Below the pieces are notes generated by a model that searched no databases, was not told the origin of the DNA, and saw only the letters and a program-made list of their open reading frames with translations. A stretch of 64,000 nt of DNA, from positions 1-64,000 of the forward strand of contig NZ_JAOPWY010000038.1 of the NCBI RefSeq assembly GCF_025965415.1, given 5' to 3'. This DNA comes from Nocardioides sp. GTDB lineage: Bacteria > Actinomycetota > Actinomycetes > Propionibacteriales > Nocardioidaceae. Positions 36,614 through 45,982 of the stretch are shown here, piece by piece. A program made the position numbers and the translations under genes. Numbering within the stretch: position 1 is the stretch's first letter; each line of letters begins with the position of its first letter.

Positions 36614-37581
36614 GGATGCCCAAGCCCCGCGGCGCGCTGAGCGAGTGGCTCGTCGCGCGTCTCGCCGCCGCGTCGCCCGAGGCCTCGCGCGGACCGGCCC
36701 CCGCCGCCGACTCCCGGGACGACGAGGCGATCGCCCTCTGGACGCTCCACGAGCTGTCCTACCGCGGCTTCGAGGACGCCTCGGACCGCGGTGAGCGGGA
36801 GCCCGAGGTCCTCGTGGTGCGCCACCTCCTCGAGGACGCGCTCGAGGATCGCCTGCGCTCGCGGTGGGCCGACGAGGCCGGCTCGGCCGACCCCGCCCCC
36901 GCGGCCGACGACGTCCCGGCCGCGCTCGAGGCGCTGGTGGCCGCGGACGACGGGCCGTCGCTCGCCGACCACGTACGCCGTCACGCCGACGTCGACCAGG
37001 TCCTGGAGATGCTGCGCCAGCGCTCCGTCTACCAGCTCAAGGAGGCCGACCCCACGACGTGGGTCGTGCCCCGGCTCCCGACCCGGGCCAAGGCGGCCCT
37101 GATGGAGCTCCAGTTCGACGAGTACGGCAACGGCGACCCCAACCGGCTGCATGCGCACCTCTTCGCCCGCGGACTCGAGTCGGTGGGCCTGCGCTCGGAG
37201 TATGGCGCCTACGTCGACGACGCGCTGCCCGAGACGCTGGAGCTCAACAACTCGCTGACGATGTTCGGCCTGCACCGACGCCTGCGCGGCGCGGCGATGG
37301 GCCACCTGGCGGCCTTCGAGATGACCAGCTCGATCCCGGCGCGCAAGATCGCGCAGGGCCTGGGGCGGCTCGGTCTCGACGGCGCCATGGTCGGCTACTA
37401 CGACGAGCACGTGGAGGCCGACGCGATCCACGAGCAGGTGGCCGCCCATGACATCTGCGGGACCCTCGCGGAGGACGAGCCCGAGCAGGCGGCCGAGATC
37501 CTCTTCGGCGCGTTCACCTGCCTGGACCTCGAGTCCCGGGTCGCCGGTGCGCTGTTCAGCGCCTGGGGGGTGGACGCGTGA
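36610..37581 (+). CDS. iron-containing redox enzyme family (heme-oxygenase-like diiron, HDO) protein
   Basis: LHELSYRGFED, VVRHLLEDALEDRLR, ALMELQFDEYGNGDPNRLHAHLFARGLESVGL, GYYDEHVEADAIHEQV. Confidence 0.8.
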   Translation: MRMPKPRGALSEWLVARLAAASPEASRGPAPAADSRDDEAIALWTLHELSYRGFEDASDRGEREPEVLVVRHLLEDALEDRLRSRWADEAGSADPAPAADDVPAALEALVAADDGPSLADHVRRHADVDQVLEMLRQRSVYQLKEADPTTWVVPRLPTRAKAALMELQFDEYGNGDPNRLHAHLFARGLESVGLRSEYGAYVDDALPETLELNNSLTMFGLHRRLRGAAMGHLAAFEMTSSIPARKIAQGLGRLGLDGAMVGYYDEHVEADAIHEQVAAHDICGTLAEDEPEQAAEILFGAFTCLDLESRVAGALFSAWGVDA

Positions 37582-37778
37582 GCGCCGACGACTTCGACCA
37601 CCCCGACGTGGTGCTCTACCCCCACGGCCCGATGCTGGTGCGCGGAGCCACCTCGATCCAGGACGCCGACGGCACGGTCCACCGGGTCGAGCGACCGGTG
37701 GTGGCCCTGTGCCGCTGCGACAAGTCGAGCCGGCTGCCGTGGTGCGACGGCACCCACAAGGTGATCCCGCGCCGCTAG
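37578..37778 (+). CDS. CDGSH iron-sulfur domain protein
   Basis: VALCRCDKSSRLPWCDGTHK. Confidence 0.92.
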   Translation: MSADDFDHPDVVLYPHGPMLVRGATSIQDADGTVHRVERPVVALCRCDKSSRLPWCDGTHKVIPRR

Positions 37779-39394
37779 GTCGCCCGTCGCGTCCGGCGGC
37801 GGGGAAGCGCCCGTGTGCGGTGCTGCCAGAGAGCCGCACGCGCCGCGTTGGCACCCGCCGCCCCGTGCACCCCGCCACCGGGGTGCGCCGCGGCCGAGCC
37901 CAGGAAGAGTCCGTCCACGCCGGTCGCCGACCGCCCGCGCATCGAGGGGACGGGGCGGAAGACGAGCTCCTGGTGCAGCTGCGAGGTGCCGCCGTTGACG
38001 GCGCCACCGATGAGGTTGGCGTTGCGGGCCTCCAGCTCGTGCGGCCCGAGGACGCGCCGCGCCAGGACGACGTCGCCGAAGCCCGGGGCGCGTTCCTCGA
38101 TCCGGGCCTGCATGCGGTCGGCGAAGCGCTCGCGGTCGTCGTGGTCCCAGGTCCCGCGGACCTCGTCGCCGGCGTCGTGCCGGGTCGCGCCGGGCTGCGG
38201 GACGTGCGTGTAGGCCCAGAAGGACTCGGTGCCGGCCGGCGAGCGGGTCGGGTCGCTGGTCGTCATCTGGCCGGTGAGGAGGAAGGGCCGGTCGGGCACC
38301 ACGCCGGAGGACACCTGGCCCAGCGTCTGCGTCATCTCCTCCACCGAGTCGGCGACGTGCACCGTGCCCGGCACGTCGATCGGCCGGTTGGTCCAGGGCA
38401 CCGGCCCGGACAGGGCCCAGTCGACCTTGACCGTCCCGGGGTCGAGCTCGAAGTGGCGCATGCCCCGGACGAGTCGCGGGGGCAGGTCCTCGGCGCGCAC
38501 GAGTCCGCCGAAGAGGTGGGGGGCCGCGACGTCGGCGACCACCGTGCGGGCGTCGTACCTCTGTCCGTCCCGGGTCTCGACACCGCTCACGCGGCCCTCT
38601 CGTACGACGATCCGCGTCACCTCCGCGTCGACCACGAGCTCGCCCCCGAGGCTCGTGAACCGTGCGACCAGGGCGTCGGTGAGGGCCTGGGCGCCTCCGC
38701 GTGGCACGGGGAAGCCGACCGTCTGCCCGAGCATCGTCATGAGGACGCCGAAGACGCCCGAGCCGGGCGAGCTGAGCGGGAAGTCCGCGTGCCCGGCGTT
38801 GCCGGCCAGCAGCAGCCCACCCGCGGGCCCGCCGAAGAGCTCGCGCCCCAGCGAGGCGACCGGCGTCGCCAGCTTCCGGACGAGGTCCAGGCCGCCCGCC
38901 CGCGCCAGGGCGGGCAGCAGCCGCGCACCCGCGCGCACCGGTGGGAACGGTGTGGTGAGCCCGTCGACCAGCGCGGGGCCGATGCGGTCCCACGTGCGGC
39001 AGAGCTCCAGCCACGCGTGGCTGTCGCCCGGGTGGAGCGCCTCCAGCCCGGCAGCGGTGATGGCCCGGTCGCGGTGCAGCACGGCCCACTCGCCGTCGCC
39101 GAACGGGTGCCCCAGCACGGCGGGCGCGTGCTCCCAGGCCAGACCGTGGTCCTCGAGCCGCAGCGACGAGATCGCCCGTGAGGCCACCGCGAGCGGGTAG
39201 AACGCGCTGAAGGTGTCGTGCACGAAGTCGGGGTGCACCTCCCGGTCGCTGCGCACCGCTCCGCCCGGGGAGGACTGGGCCTCCAGCACGAGCACGCTCC
39301 AGCCGGCGTCGGCCAGGACGTTGGCCGCGACCAGTCCGTTGGGCCCGGCGCCGACCACGACGGCGTCGTACGAGCGACTCGTCGGTGCGGTCAC
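37775..39394 (-). CDS. FAD-dependent NAD(P)/FAD oxidoreductase (phytoene desaturase-like)
   Basis: GTG start; YDAVVVGAGPNGLVAANVLADAGWSVLVLEAQSSPGGAVRS; HPGGGVHGAAGANAAR. Confidence 0.9.
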   Translation of the reverse strand: MTAPTSRSYDAVVVGAGPNGLVAANVLADAGWSVLVLEAQSSPGGAVRSDREVHPDFVHDTFSAFYPLAVASRAISSLRLEDHGLAWEHAPAVLGHPFGDGEWAVLHRDRAITAAGLEALHPGDSHAWLELCRTWDRIGPALVDGLTTPFPPVRAGARLLPALARAGGLDLVRKLATPVASLGRELFGGPAGGLLLAGNAGHADFPLSSPGSGVFGVLMTMLGQTVGFPVPRGGAQALTDALVARFTSLGGELVVDAEVTRIVVREGRVSGVETRDGQRYDARTVVADVAAPHLFGGLVRAEDLPPRLVRGMRHFELDPGTVKVDWALSGPVPWTNRPIDVPGTVHVADSVEEMTQTLGQVSSGVVPDRPFLLTGQMTTSDPTRSPAGTESFWAYTHVPQPGATRHDAGDEVRGTWDHDDRERFADRMQARIEERAPGFGDVVLARRVLGPHELEARNANLIGGAVNGGTSQLHQELVFRPVPSMRGRSATGVDGLFLGSAAAHPGGGVHGAAGANAARAALWQHRTRALPRRRTRRAT

Positions 39395-39828
39395 CGCGCC
39401 CGACCCTCGGCCACGAAGGCGAGTCGTCGGAGCGTCTCGACGTTGCGGACGTGCAGCTGCGGGTCCTGGATGGGCTTGGGGATCAGCGCGCCGGGGCCGG
39501 CGGTCGCCTGCTCCACGATCGTCACCTCGGTCGAGTCTCCGGCGGGCCGGAGCGAGATCTCCACGTGCGCCTGGCCCGCCGGCCACCCCCGGGCGAGGAG
39601 CAGCAGGCGCGTGCCCTCGTCGATCTCGAGCACCTCGGTGGTGTCGTCGATCAGGGCGGGCCACACACCCACGCTGTGGTGCAGTCGCGACCCGACCGCG
39701 GGCCACGTGTCGTCGACGTCCCGCATCCGGGAGGCGCCCACCACGAAGAGTGGGTAGAGCCAGCCGTCGGCCAGCACCGACCACACCTGCGCCGGGGTCG
39801 CCGCGATGGACCGGGTCGTCGTGCTCAT
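39391..39828 (-). CDS. SRPBCC family protein
   Basis: MSTTTRSIAATPAQVWSVLADGWLYPLFVVGASRMRDVD. Confidence 0.85.
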   Translation of the reverse strand: MSTTTRSIAATPAQVWSVLADGWLYPLFVVGASRMRDVDDTWPAVGSRLHHSVGVWPALIDDTTEVLEIDEGTRLLLLARGWPAGQAHVEISLRPAGDSTEVTIVEQATAGPGALIPKPIQDPQLHVRNVETLRRLAFVAEGRAR

Positions 39829-39916
39829 GGCGTGCTCGTCGTCTGCATCACTCTGCGTACCCAGTGACGGGGCGCGCATGCGGGTCTCCCCGTCGCGGAC
39901 CTGCCCGGCGCGGACC

Positions 39917-40627
39917 TCAGGTGGGGAGCTCGCCGTGGGCCAGCACGTGCTCGGCGACGATGCCGATCTTCGTACGACTGCTCCGCGCCGCGGTGCGCAG
40001 GGCGTTGAAGGCGGCGACGGCGTCGACGGACTGCTGGGCCATGAGGTAGCCCACCGAGCGCTCGATCACGACGCGGTAGTCGAGGGCGTACTGCAGCTGC
40101 TTGGCCATCTCGCCGGCCGTGTGGGCCTGCACCGCGGCGGACAGGGTGGTGGCGATGACCTCGGCGTAGCGGGCGAGCGCGACGACCTCGCTCTCGTCCC
40201 AGTCGTGGGGCTGCTCGAGGTAGACGTCCAACGTGCCGACAGGCACGCCGCCGAGGCGCACGGGAGTGCCGAGGACCGCACGCACCGGCTGGTCGACCAT
40301 CGCCGCCGCGAGCCGCGGCCACCGCTCCGACTCCGCGGTGACGTCGCGGGACGTGACGACGGTGGCCTTCACGTAGGCCTCGGTGCAGGGCCCCTCGCCG
40401 GCGTCGGCCTCGGTCTTCTCCAGGATCCGCCCGGGTCCGTCGGTGGCCGCGACGTAGCGCAGCATGTCCTGCTCGTCGGCGATCAGGATCCCGGCACCAC
40501 CGACGCCGAAGAGGTCGACGCAGGCTTCGAGGACGGCCTCGAGGGCGGTGATGACACTCCCGTTGTCCTCGCGGGAGCGCGTCAGCCGCCGCAGGCTCTC
40601 GGCGAGCGCGGCCTCAGCGATGTTCAT
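39917..40627 (-). CDS. GAF and ANTAR domain protein
   Basis: GAF domain; C-terminal YRVVIERSVGYLMAQQSVDAVAAFNALRTAARSSRTKIGIVAEHVL. Confidence 0.88.
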   Translation of the reverse strand: MNIAEAALAESLRRLTRSREDNGSVITALEAVLEACVDLFGVGGAGILIADEQDMLRYVAATDGPGRILEKTEADAGEGPCTEAYVKATVVTSRDVTAESERWPRLAAAMVDQPVRAVLGTPVRLGGVPVGTLDVYLEQPHDWDESEVVALARYAEVIATTLSAAVQAHTAGEMAKQLQYALDYRVVIERSVGYLMAQQSVDAVAAFNALRTAARSSRTKIGIVAEHVLAHGELPT

Positions 40628-41070
40628 GGAGCGGGATCATTCCCCGTTCGCGGCCCCGAGGGCCAGCCCGAGGGCGGCAGCTGGCCCACGAAGGTCTCGA
40701 GGAGGGCGTGCGCCTGGGCGTCGGCCGACCCGTCGTGGGTGGAGACGAGGACGCGCGCGACCGTGCGGACCTTGGTGTTGCTGTCCTGCGAGATGCGGAG
40801 CATCGTGCGCCACGCCTGCTCGGTGCTGCACTCGAACCGGGCCGAGAGCAGGCCGATGGCCATGCCGATGTCGCGCTGCGACTTCATGGCCTCCTGGAGG
40901 TGGGCCACCTCGTCGCGGAGAGCCTCGGGGGCTCCGGGGGCTCCGGGGGCTCCGGGGGCTTCGGGGGCTCCGGCAGCCTCGGGGGCTTCGGGGGCTCCGG
41001 CAGCCTCGGGGGCCTCGGTGGCCTGCTGGGGCCGCGAGGGGTCGCCGGAGTGAACGTGCTTGCCAGACAT
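40624..41070 (-). CDS. ANTAR domain protein with AP(E/G)-rich repeat linker
   Basis: APEAAGAPEAPEAAGAPEAPGAPGAPGAPEA then SQRDIGMAIGLLSARFECSTEQAWRTMLRISQDSNTKVRTVARVLV; AAAGGTGA upstream. Confidence 0.8.
   Translation of the reverse strand: MSGKHVHSGDPSRPQQATEAPEAAGAPEAPEAAGAPEAPGAPGAPGAPEALRDEVAHLQEAMKSQRDIGMAIGLLSARFECSTEQAWRTMLRISQDSNTKVRTVARVLVSTHDGSADAQAHALLETFVGQLPPSGWPSGPRTGNDPAP
40922..41020. repeat. in-frame tandem repeats including an exact 27-bp duplication
   Basis: GGGGGCTTCGGGGGCTCCGGCAGCCTC at 40954-40980 and 40981-41007; adjacent GGGGGCTCC 9-mers. Confidence 0.85.
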
Positions 41071-41240
41071 GCGCGTCACCTTTCAATGACGTCAGGTCCG
41101 CGGACACAGGGCGGAGCGCCAATTCGAACGAACTCACTCTACAAGGTCCGCCCAGTCCCTCCCTGAGGGTGGGTTGTCGGGAGATCGCCTAGACTTTCGG
41201 ATGACTCGAGCAGCTGGGTCGTCGTACTCCTCATGAGGCG

Positions 41241-42221
41241 GTGTGTCCCGTGCCCCATCGGTCCAGGCGTGGAGCGCCCGAGGTCTTCGAGTTCGTGGGC
41301 GAGGGCGACGAAGCGGTGAGATGGCTCGACGCGGTCTATGGCACGAGCCTGCGGATGACCGGCCCCCTCGGCGTGGTCCGACATCACCGCGAGGACCACG
41401 GCACCATCGCGTTCGACCACATGAAGATCGACGCGGACTTCTCCTTCGACTCCGATGCGATGCCGGCCCTGCTGGTGGTCGACGTGTTCGGCGGGGTCAC
41501 CGAGTACACCCGCGATGGGATGACCGACCGCATCGTCGACGGGGACACCGCGCTGGTGGCGGGCTGGGACATGCCGTTCGCCGGGCGCGCGGACCACCAG
41601 GACATTCGGGCAACGACCGTGACGGGTGCGGCGTTGATGACGGCCGTCGAGGAGGTGGCCCCCGACTACCCGTGGGAGCACATCACCTTCACGTCCTACG
41701 TCCCGCACTCGCCGGCGGCTGGTGCGCGCTGGCGCGCGATCGTCGACCAGCTGAGCTCGATGCTGCCGCCCGACGCCAGCCCGGCGCAGAGCGATGCAGC
41801 CGCCCGGCTGCTCGGGCACACCCTGCTGCAGACCTTTCCCAACAACGTCGTCGTCCGCGCTGACCACGAGGTGGACCGCGACCCCGCCGACGATGCACCC
41901 TCCACCGTGCGCCGCGCGGTGCGCATCATCGAGCAGCAGCCGGCCGAGGAGCTGAGCCCCGCCGACCTGGCCCGGGAGTGCGGCGTCACACCCCGCACCC
42001 TGCAGTACGCCTTCCGCCAGCACCTGGGCTGCACCCCGCAGGACTACCTGCGCCGGATCCGTCTCGACCTGGCCCGCCGCTCGATGCGCGAGGGAACGGT
42101 GGCGTCGGTGAGCGACGCGGCGGCGAGCTACGGCTTCTTCAACCCCGGTCGCTTCGCTGCCGACTACCGGCAGGTCTTCCACGAGAACCCCGGACAAACC
42201 TTGCACAGATCCGACATCTGA
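41241..42221 (+). CDS. AraC family transcriptional regulator
   Basis: SPADLARECGVTPRTLQYAFRQHLGCTPQDYLRRIRLDLARRSM...YGFFNPGRFAADYRQVFHENP. Confidence 0.9.
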   Translation: MCPVPHRSRRGAPEVFEFVGEGDEAVRWLDAVYGTSLRMTGPLGVVRHHREDHGTIAFDHMKIDADFSFDSDAMPALLVVDVFGGVTEYTRDGMTDRIVDGDTALVAGWDMPFAGRADHQDIRATTVTGAALMTAVEEVAPDYPWEHITFTSYVPHSPAAGARWRAIVDQLSSMLPPDASPAQSDAAARLLGHTLLQTFPNNVVVRADHEVDRDPADDAPSTVRRAVRIIEQQPAEELSPADLARECGVTPRTLQYAFRQHLGCTPQDYLRRIRLDLARRSMREGTVASVSDAAASYGFFNPGRFAADYRQVFHENPGQTLHRSDI

Positions 42222-42279
42222 GCGGCAATTTCGCTTTGCGGCTGTCCCACTGGTCTGGACCGGGGGAGAGTGGGGCCAC

Positions 42280-43164
42280 TTGCTGGAGACCACGGTGAGC
42301 GCCCTGCCCGTTGGAAGGGACCGACCCATGGTTCCCGTTGCCCTTGCTCCACAGATCCCGCTCCCCGCTCCCACGCACCTCTCGTCCCAGCCGCCCCTCG
42401 AGGGCCAGGACCGCGCCCGTCGTACGGACGGCATCGTCGCCGACCTCCGACTGGTGCCGGCCGAGACCCCCGGCTCGCGGAGCCTCACCGACCAGCTCAT
42501 CGAGACCAACGCCGGTGTGGCGCGCTCGATGGCCGCCCGCTACCGCAACCGCGGCATCGACCTGGACGACCTCGAGCAGGTCGCCCTGCTCGGCCTCACC
42601 AAGGCCGCCCAGCGCTTCGACCCCGACGCCGGGCACGACTTCCTGTCGTACGCCGTCCCCACCATCCGCGGGGAGCTGCGACGACACTTCCGTGACTCCG
42701 GCTGGATGGTGCGACCGCCACGGCGGGTGCAGGAGCTGCAGTCACGCATCTCCCGTGCACAGCGCGAGCTCGAGACCCAGCTCCACCGCTCGCCACGGCC
42801 CACCGAGGTGGCCGTCCACCTCGGTGAGTCGCTGGAGTCCGTCGTGGAGGCGTTGACCGCCGACGGCTGCTTCATGCCCACCTCGTTGGACGGACCCGTC
42901 GGTGACGGCTCCTCGACGCTCGGCGACCTGCTGGGTCATCACGACCGCGCGCTGGACTCGGCCGAGGCGAGGATCGTGCTCGGCCCCGTCGTCAGCAGGC
43001 TGACCGAGCGCGACCGGCTCATCGTGCAGCTGCGCTTCGTCGAGGAGCGCACCCAGCAGGAGATCGCCGAGTCCGTCGGACTCACGCAGGCGCAGGTATC
43101 GCGGGTGCTCACGCGCATCCTCGGCGACCTCCGCTCGGAGCTCCTCGAGACGTCGGTCGCCTGA
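42280..43164 (+). CDS. SigB/SigF/SigG-family RNA polymerase sigma factor
   Basis: RNRGIDLDDLEQVALLGLTKAAQRFDPDAGHDFLSYAVPTIRGELRRHFRDSGWMVRPPRRVQEL; region 4 QQEIAESVGLTQAQVSRVLTRIL. Confidence 0.92.
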   Translation: MLETTVSALPVGRDRPMVPVALAPQIPLPAPTHLSSQPPLEGQDRARRTDGIVADLRLVPAETPGSRSLTDQLIETNAGVARSMAARYRNRGIDLDDLEQVALLGLTKAAQRFDPDAGHDFLSYAVPTIRGELRRHFRDSGWMVRPPRRVQELQSRISRAQRELETQLHRSPRPTEVAVHLGESLESVVEALTADGCFMPTSLDGPVGDGSSTLGDLLGHHDRALDSAEARIVLGPVVSRLTERDRLIVQLRFVEERTQQEIAESVGLTQAQVSRVLTRILGDLRSELLETSVA

Positions 43165-43182
43165 GAGGCTCGGGGGTCGACG

Positions 43183-44595
43183 TCAGGAGTCGAAGCCCAG
43201 TCCCGCCGCGTCGAGCACGCGGAGGAACGCGTTGCGCCGCCCCTCGCGGTGGTCGGCCCGGTCGAGCGACCACCGTGTCAGGTTGATGCCGACCGAGGCC
43301 AGCGGCTCGGGCGGGAAGGGCAGCGGTCGCTCGCGCACCATCCGCAGCTCGGTGCGCTCCGTCGGCACGCCCGCCAGCAGGTCGAGCACGACCTCGCCGG
43401 CGAACCGCGTGGCGCCGACACCGAGCCCGGTGAAGCCGGCGGCGTGCGCGACCCGGCCGCCGTGGGTCAGGCCGTAGAACGCGGTGAACCGGGTGGACGT
43501 GTCGATCGCGCCGGCCCACCGGTGGGTGAACCTCACGTCAGCCAGCTGCGGGAAGGTCGCGAGGAAGTGCGACGCGAGCCGCGCATGGCTCTCGGGGCGG
43601 TCCTCGTGGCGGACGCCCATCCTCCCGCCGGCGGGATAGATCGCGTCGTACCCGCCCCAGAGGATGCGGTGGTCCGCGCTCAGGCGGGCGTAGTGGAACT
43701 GCTGGGCCAGGTCGCCCAGCCCCTGCCGGCCCTGCCAGCCGATCGAGGAGAGCTGCTCGGCGGAGAGCGGCTCGGTCATCAGGACGTAGTCGTAGACCGG
43801 GACGGTCATCAGCCGGTTGCGCCGCACCAGTGCGGGGAAGACGTTGGTGGCCAGCACGACGTGGTCGGAGGTCACCGTCGCCCGGTCGGTGTGCACCTCG
43901 ACGGAGCCTGACGACGTACGCCGCAGGCCGGTCACGGCCGAGTGCTCGTGGACCCCCACGCCGAGGTCGACCGCGACCCGCGCGAGCTCGAGCGCCAGCC
44001 GGGCCGGATGGAGCATCGCGCTCTGGCCGGGGTGCAGCGCCCCGGCGAGGAAGAGCGGGCTGTCGATCTCGGCCCGCACCCCGGCACGGTCGAGGAAGCC
44101 GGGCGACTCGCGCAGCCACCCGACCTGGTGCTCCTCGACGGCCACCGACAACGCGCCGGTGCGCTCCCACTCGCAGTCCAGCCCGAGCTCGCGCACGTCG
44201 GACTCGAACGCGTCGAGGTTCTCCGCCCCCAGCCGCGCCAGGACGTCGTACTCCTCGGGCCAGCGGTTGCGCCCGTTGTCCTCGCCGTGGGTGAGCGAGG
44301 CCTCGCAGAAGCCGCCGTTGCGGCCCGACGCCGCCCACCCGACGGTGTGCGCCTCGAGGAGCACCACCCGGCGACCGGGGTCCCGGCGCTTGGCGTGCAC
44401 CGCCGACCACAGGCCGAGGTAGCCGCCGCCGACGATCGTCAGGTCGGCCCGGGTCGGTGAGGTGAGCTCGGGGTGGCGCGCACCCGCCTCGACGTCGTCG
44501 AGCCAGAACACCGCCTGCTCGCTGCCCTCGAGCGAGCGCGCGACCAGGCGCGGGTCCGGGGCGTGCCGCTCGTAGGCAGTGCGGTGGACGGCCAC
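43183..44595 (-). CDS. FAD-dependent oxidoreductase (DAO family, PuuB-like)
   Basis: DLTIVGGGYLGLWSAVHAKRRDPGRRVVLLEAHTVGWAASGRNGGFC. Confidence 0.85.
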   Translation of the reverse strand: MAVHRTAYERHAPDPRLVARSLEGSEQAVFWLDDVEAGARHPELTSPTRADLTIVGGGYLGLWSAVHAKRRDPGRRVVLLEAHTVGWAASGRNGGFCEASLTHGEDNGRNRWPEEYDVLARLGAENLDAFESDVRELGLDCEWERTGALSVAVEEHQVGWLRESPGFLDRAGVRAEIDSPLFLAGALHPGQSAMLHPARLALELARVAVDLGVGVHEHSAVTGLRRTSSGSVEVHTDRATVTSDHVVLATNVFPALVRRNRLMTVPVYDYVLMTEPLSAEQLSSIGWQGRQGLGDLAQQFHYARLSADHRILWGGYDAIYPAGGRMGVRHEDRPESHARLASHFLATFPQLADVRFTHRWAGAIDTSTRFTAFYGLTHGGRVAHAAGFTGLGVGATRFAGEVVLDLLAGVPTERTELRMVRERPLPFPPEPLASVGINLTRWSLDRADHREGRRNAFLRVLDAAGLGFDS

Positions 44596-44611
44596 GGCTG
44601 CGGTCGTCGAC

Positions 44612-45982
44612 TCAGCCGGCGGCCGCGGTGAGCGCGGCGTCGAGGATCGCCAGGCCCTCGCGTGCCTCGTCGTCGGTGGTGGTGAGGGGCGGCACGACGT
44701 GGATGCGGTTGTAGTTGCTGAAGGGCAGCATCCCGCGCTCCTGGCACCCCTTCACGATCGCGCCCATCTGCGGGCTCGAACCGCCGTACGGCGCCAGCGG
44801 CTCGCGCGTGGCCCGGTCGCTGACCAGCTCGAGCGCCCAGAAGGCGCCGGTGCCGCGCACCTCGCCGATCCATTCGTGGCGCTCCGCGAGGGCGCGCAGG
44901 CCGGGGCCGATCACGTCCTCGCCGAGCCGCGCGGCACGGTCGACGACGTCCTCGTCCTCCATCGTGCGGATGGTGGCGACGGCGGCCGCACACGCGAGCG
45001 GGTGACCGGAGTAGGTGAGACCGCCGGGGTAGGTGCGGTGCGCGAAGGTCGCGTGGATCTCGTCGCTGATCGCGACGCCGCCGAGCGGCACGTAGCCGGA
45101 GTTCACGCCCTTGGCGAAGGTGATCAGGTCGGGCGTGATGCCCGCGTGCTCGACGGCGAACCAGCGACCTGCGCGACCGAAGCCCGACATCACCTCGTCG
45201 GCGACGAGCACGATGCCGTGCCGGTCGCAGATGTCGCGGACCCCGGCGAGGTAGCCCGGCGGTGGGACCATGATCCCCGCCGTGCCGGGGATGGCCTCGA
45301 GCACGATCGCCGCGATCGTGCCGGGTCCCTCGAGCGCGACGACCTGCTCGAGGTGCTCGAGGGCGCGCTGGCACTCCTCGTCCTCCGTCGTCGCGTGGAA
45401 GGCGCTGCGGTAGAGGAACGGTCCGAAGAAGTGGACCGTCCCGGCCGAGCCGTGGTCGCTGGCCCAGCGGCGGGGGTCGCCCGTCATGTTCACCGCGAGG
45501 TGGGTGCCGCCGTGGTAGCTGCGGTAGGTCGTCAGCACCTTGTGGCGGCCGGTGTGCAGCCGCGCCATCCGTACGGCGTGCTCGTTGGCGTCCGCGCCTC
45601 CGTTGGTGAAGAAGACGTGGTCGAGGTCGCCGGGTGTGTGGCTCGCGATGAGGCGGGCCGCCTCGGAGCGGGCGCCGTTGGCGACTGCCGGGGCGACGGT
45701 GCACAGGTGCGCCGCCTGCTCCCGGATCGCCGCGACGATCCGCGGGTGCTGGTGGCCGAGATTGGTGAAGACCAGCTGCGAGCTGAAGTCGAGGTAGCGC
45801 CGGTCGGCGCCGTCCCACACGTGGCTGCCCTCGGCGCGGGTGATCACCATCGGGGAGATCTCGGCCTGGGCGGACCACGAGTGGAAGACGTGCGCGCGGT
45901 CGAGCTCGTAGGCCCGCCCGGCGTCGTACGTCCCTGACAAGTCACTGCGCAGGTCGGTGCGGTCGTTCATCAGCTCAGTCAT
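44612..45982 (-). CDS. class III aminotransferase
   Basis: VFFTNGGADANEHAVRMARLHTGRHKVLTTYRSYHGGTH; VLVADEVMSGFGRAGRWFAVEHAGITPDLITFAKGVNSGY. Confidence 0.92.
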   Translation of the reverse strand: MTELMNDRTDLRSDLSGTYDAGRAYELDRAHVFHSWSAQAEISPMVITRAEGSHVWDGADRRYLDFSSQLVFTNLGHQHPRIVAAIREQAAHLCTVAPAVANGARSEAARLIASHTPGDLDHVFFTNGGADANEHAVRMARLHTGRHKVLTTYRSYHGGTHLAVNMTGDPRRWASDHGSAGTVHFFGPFLYRSAFHATTEDEECQRALEHLEQVVALEGPGTIAAIVLEAIPGTAGIMVPPPGYLAGVRDICDRHGIVLVADEVMSGFGRAGRWFAVEHAGITPDLITFAKGVNSGYVPLGGVAISDEIHATFAHRTYPGGLTYSGHPLACAAAVATIRTMEDEDVVDRAARLGEDVIGPGLRALAERHEWIGEVRGTGAFWALELVSDRATREPLAPYGGSSPQMGAIVKGCQERGMLPFSNYNRIHVVPPLTTTDDEAREGLAILDAALTAAAG

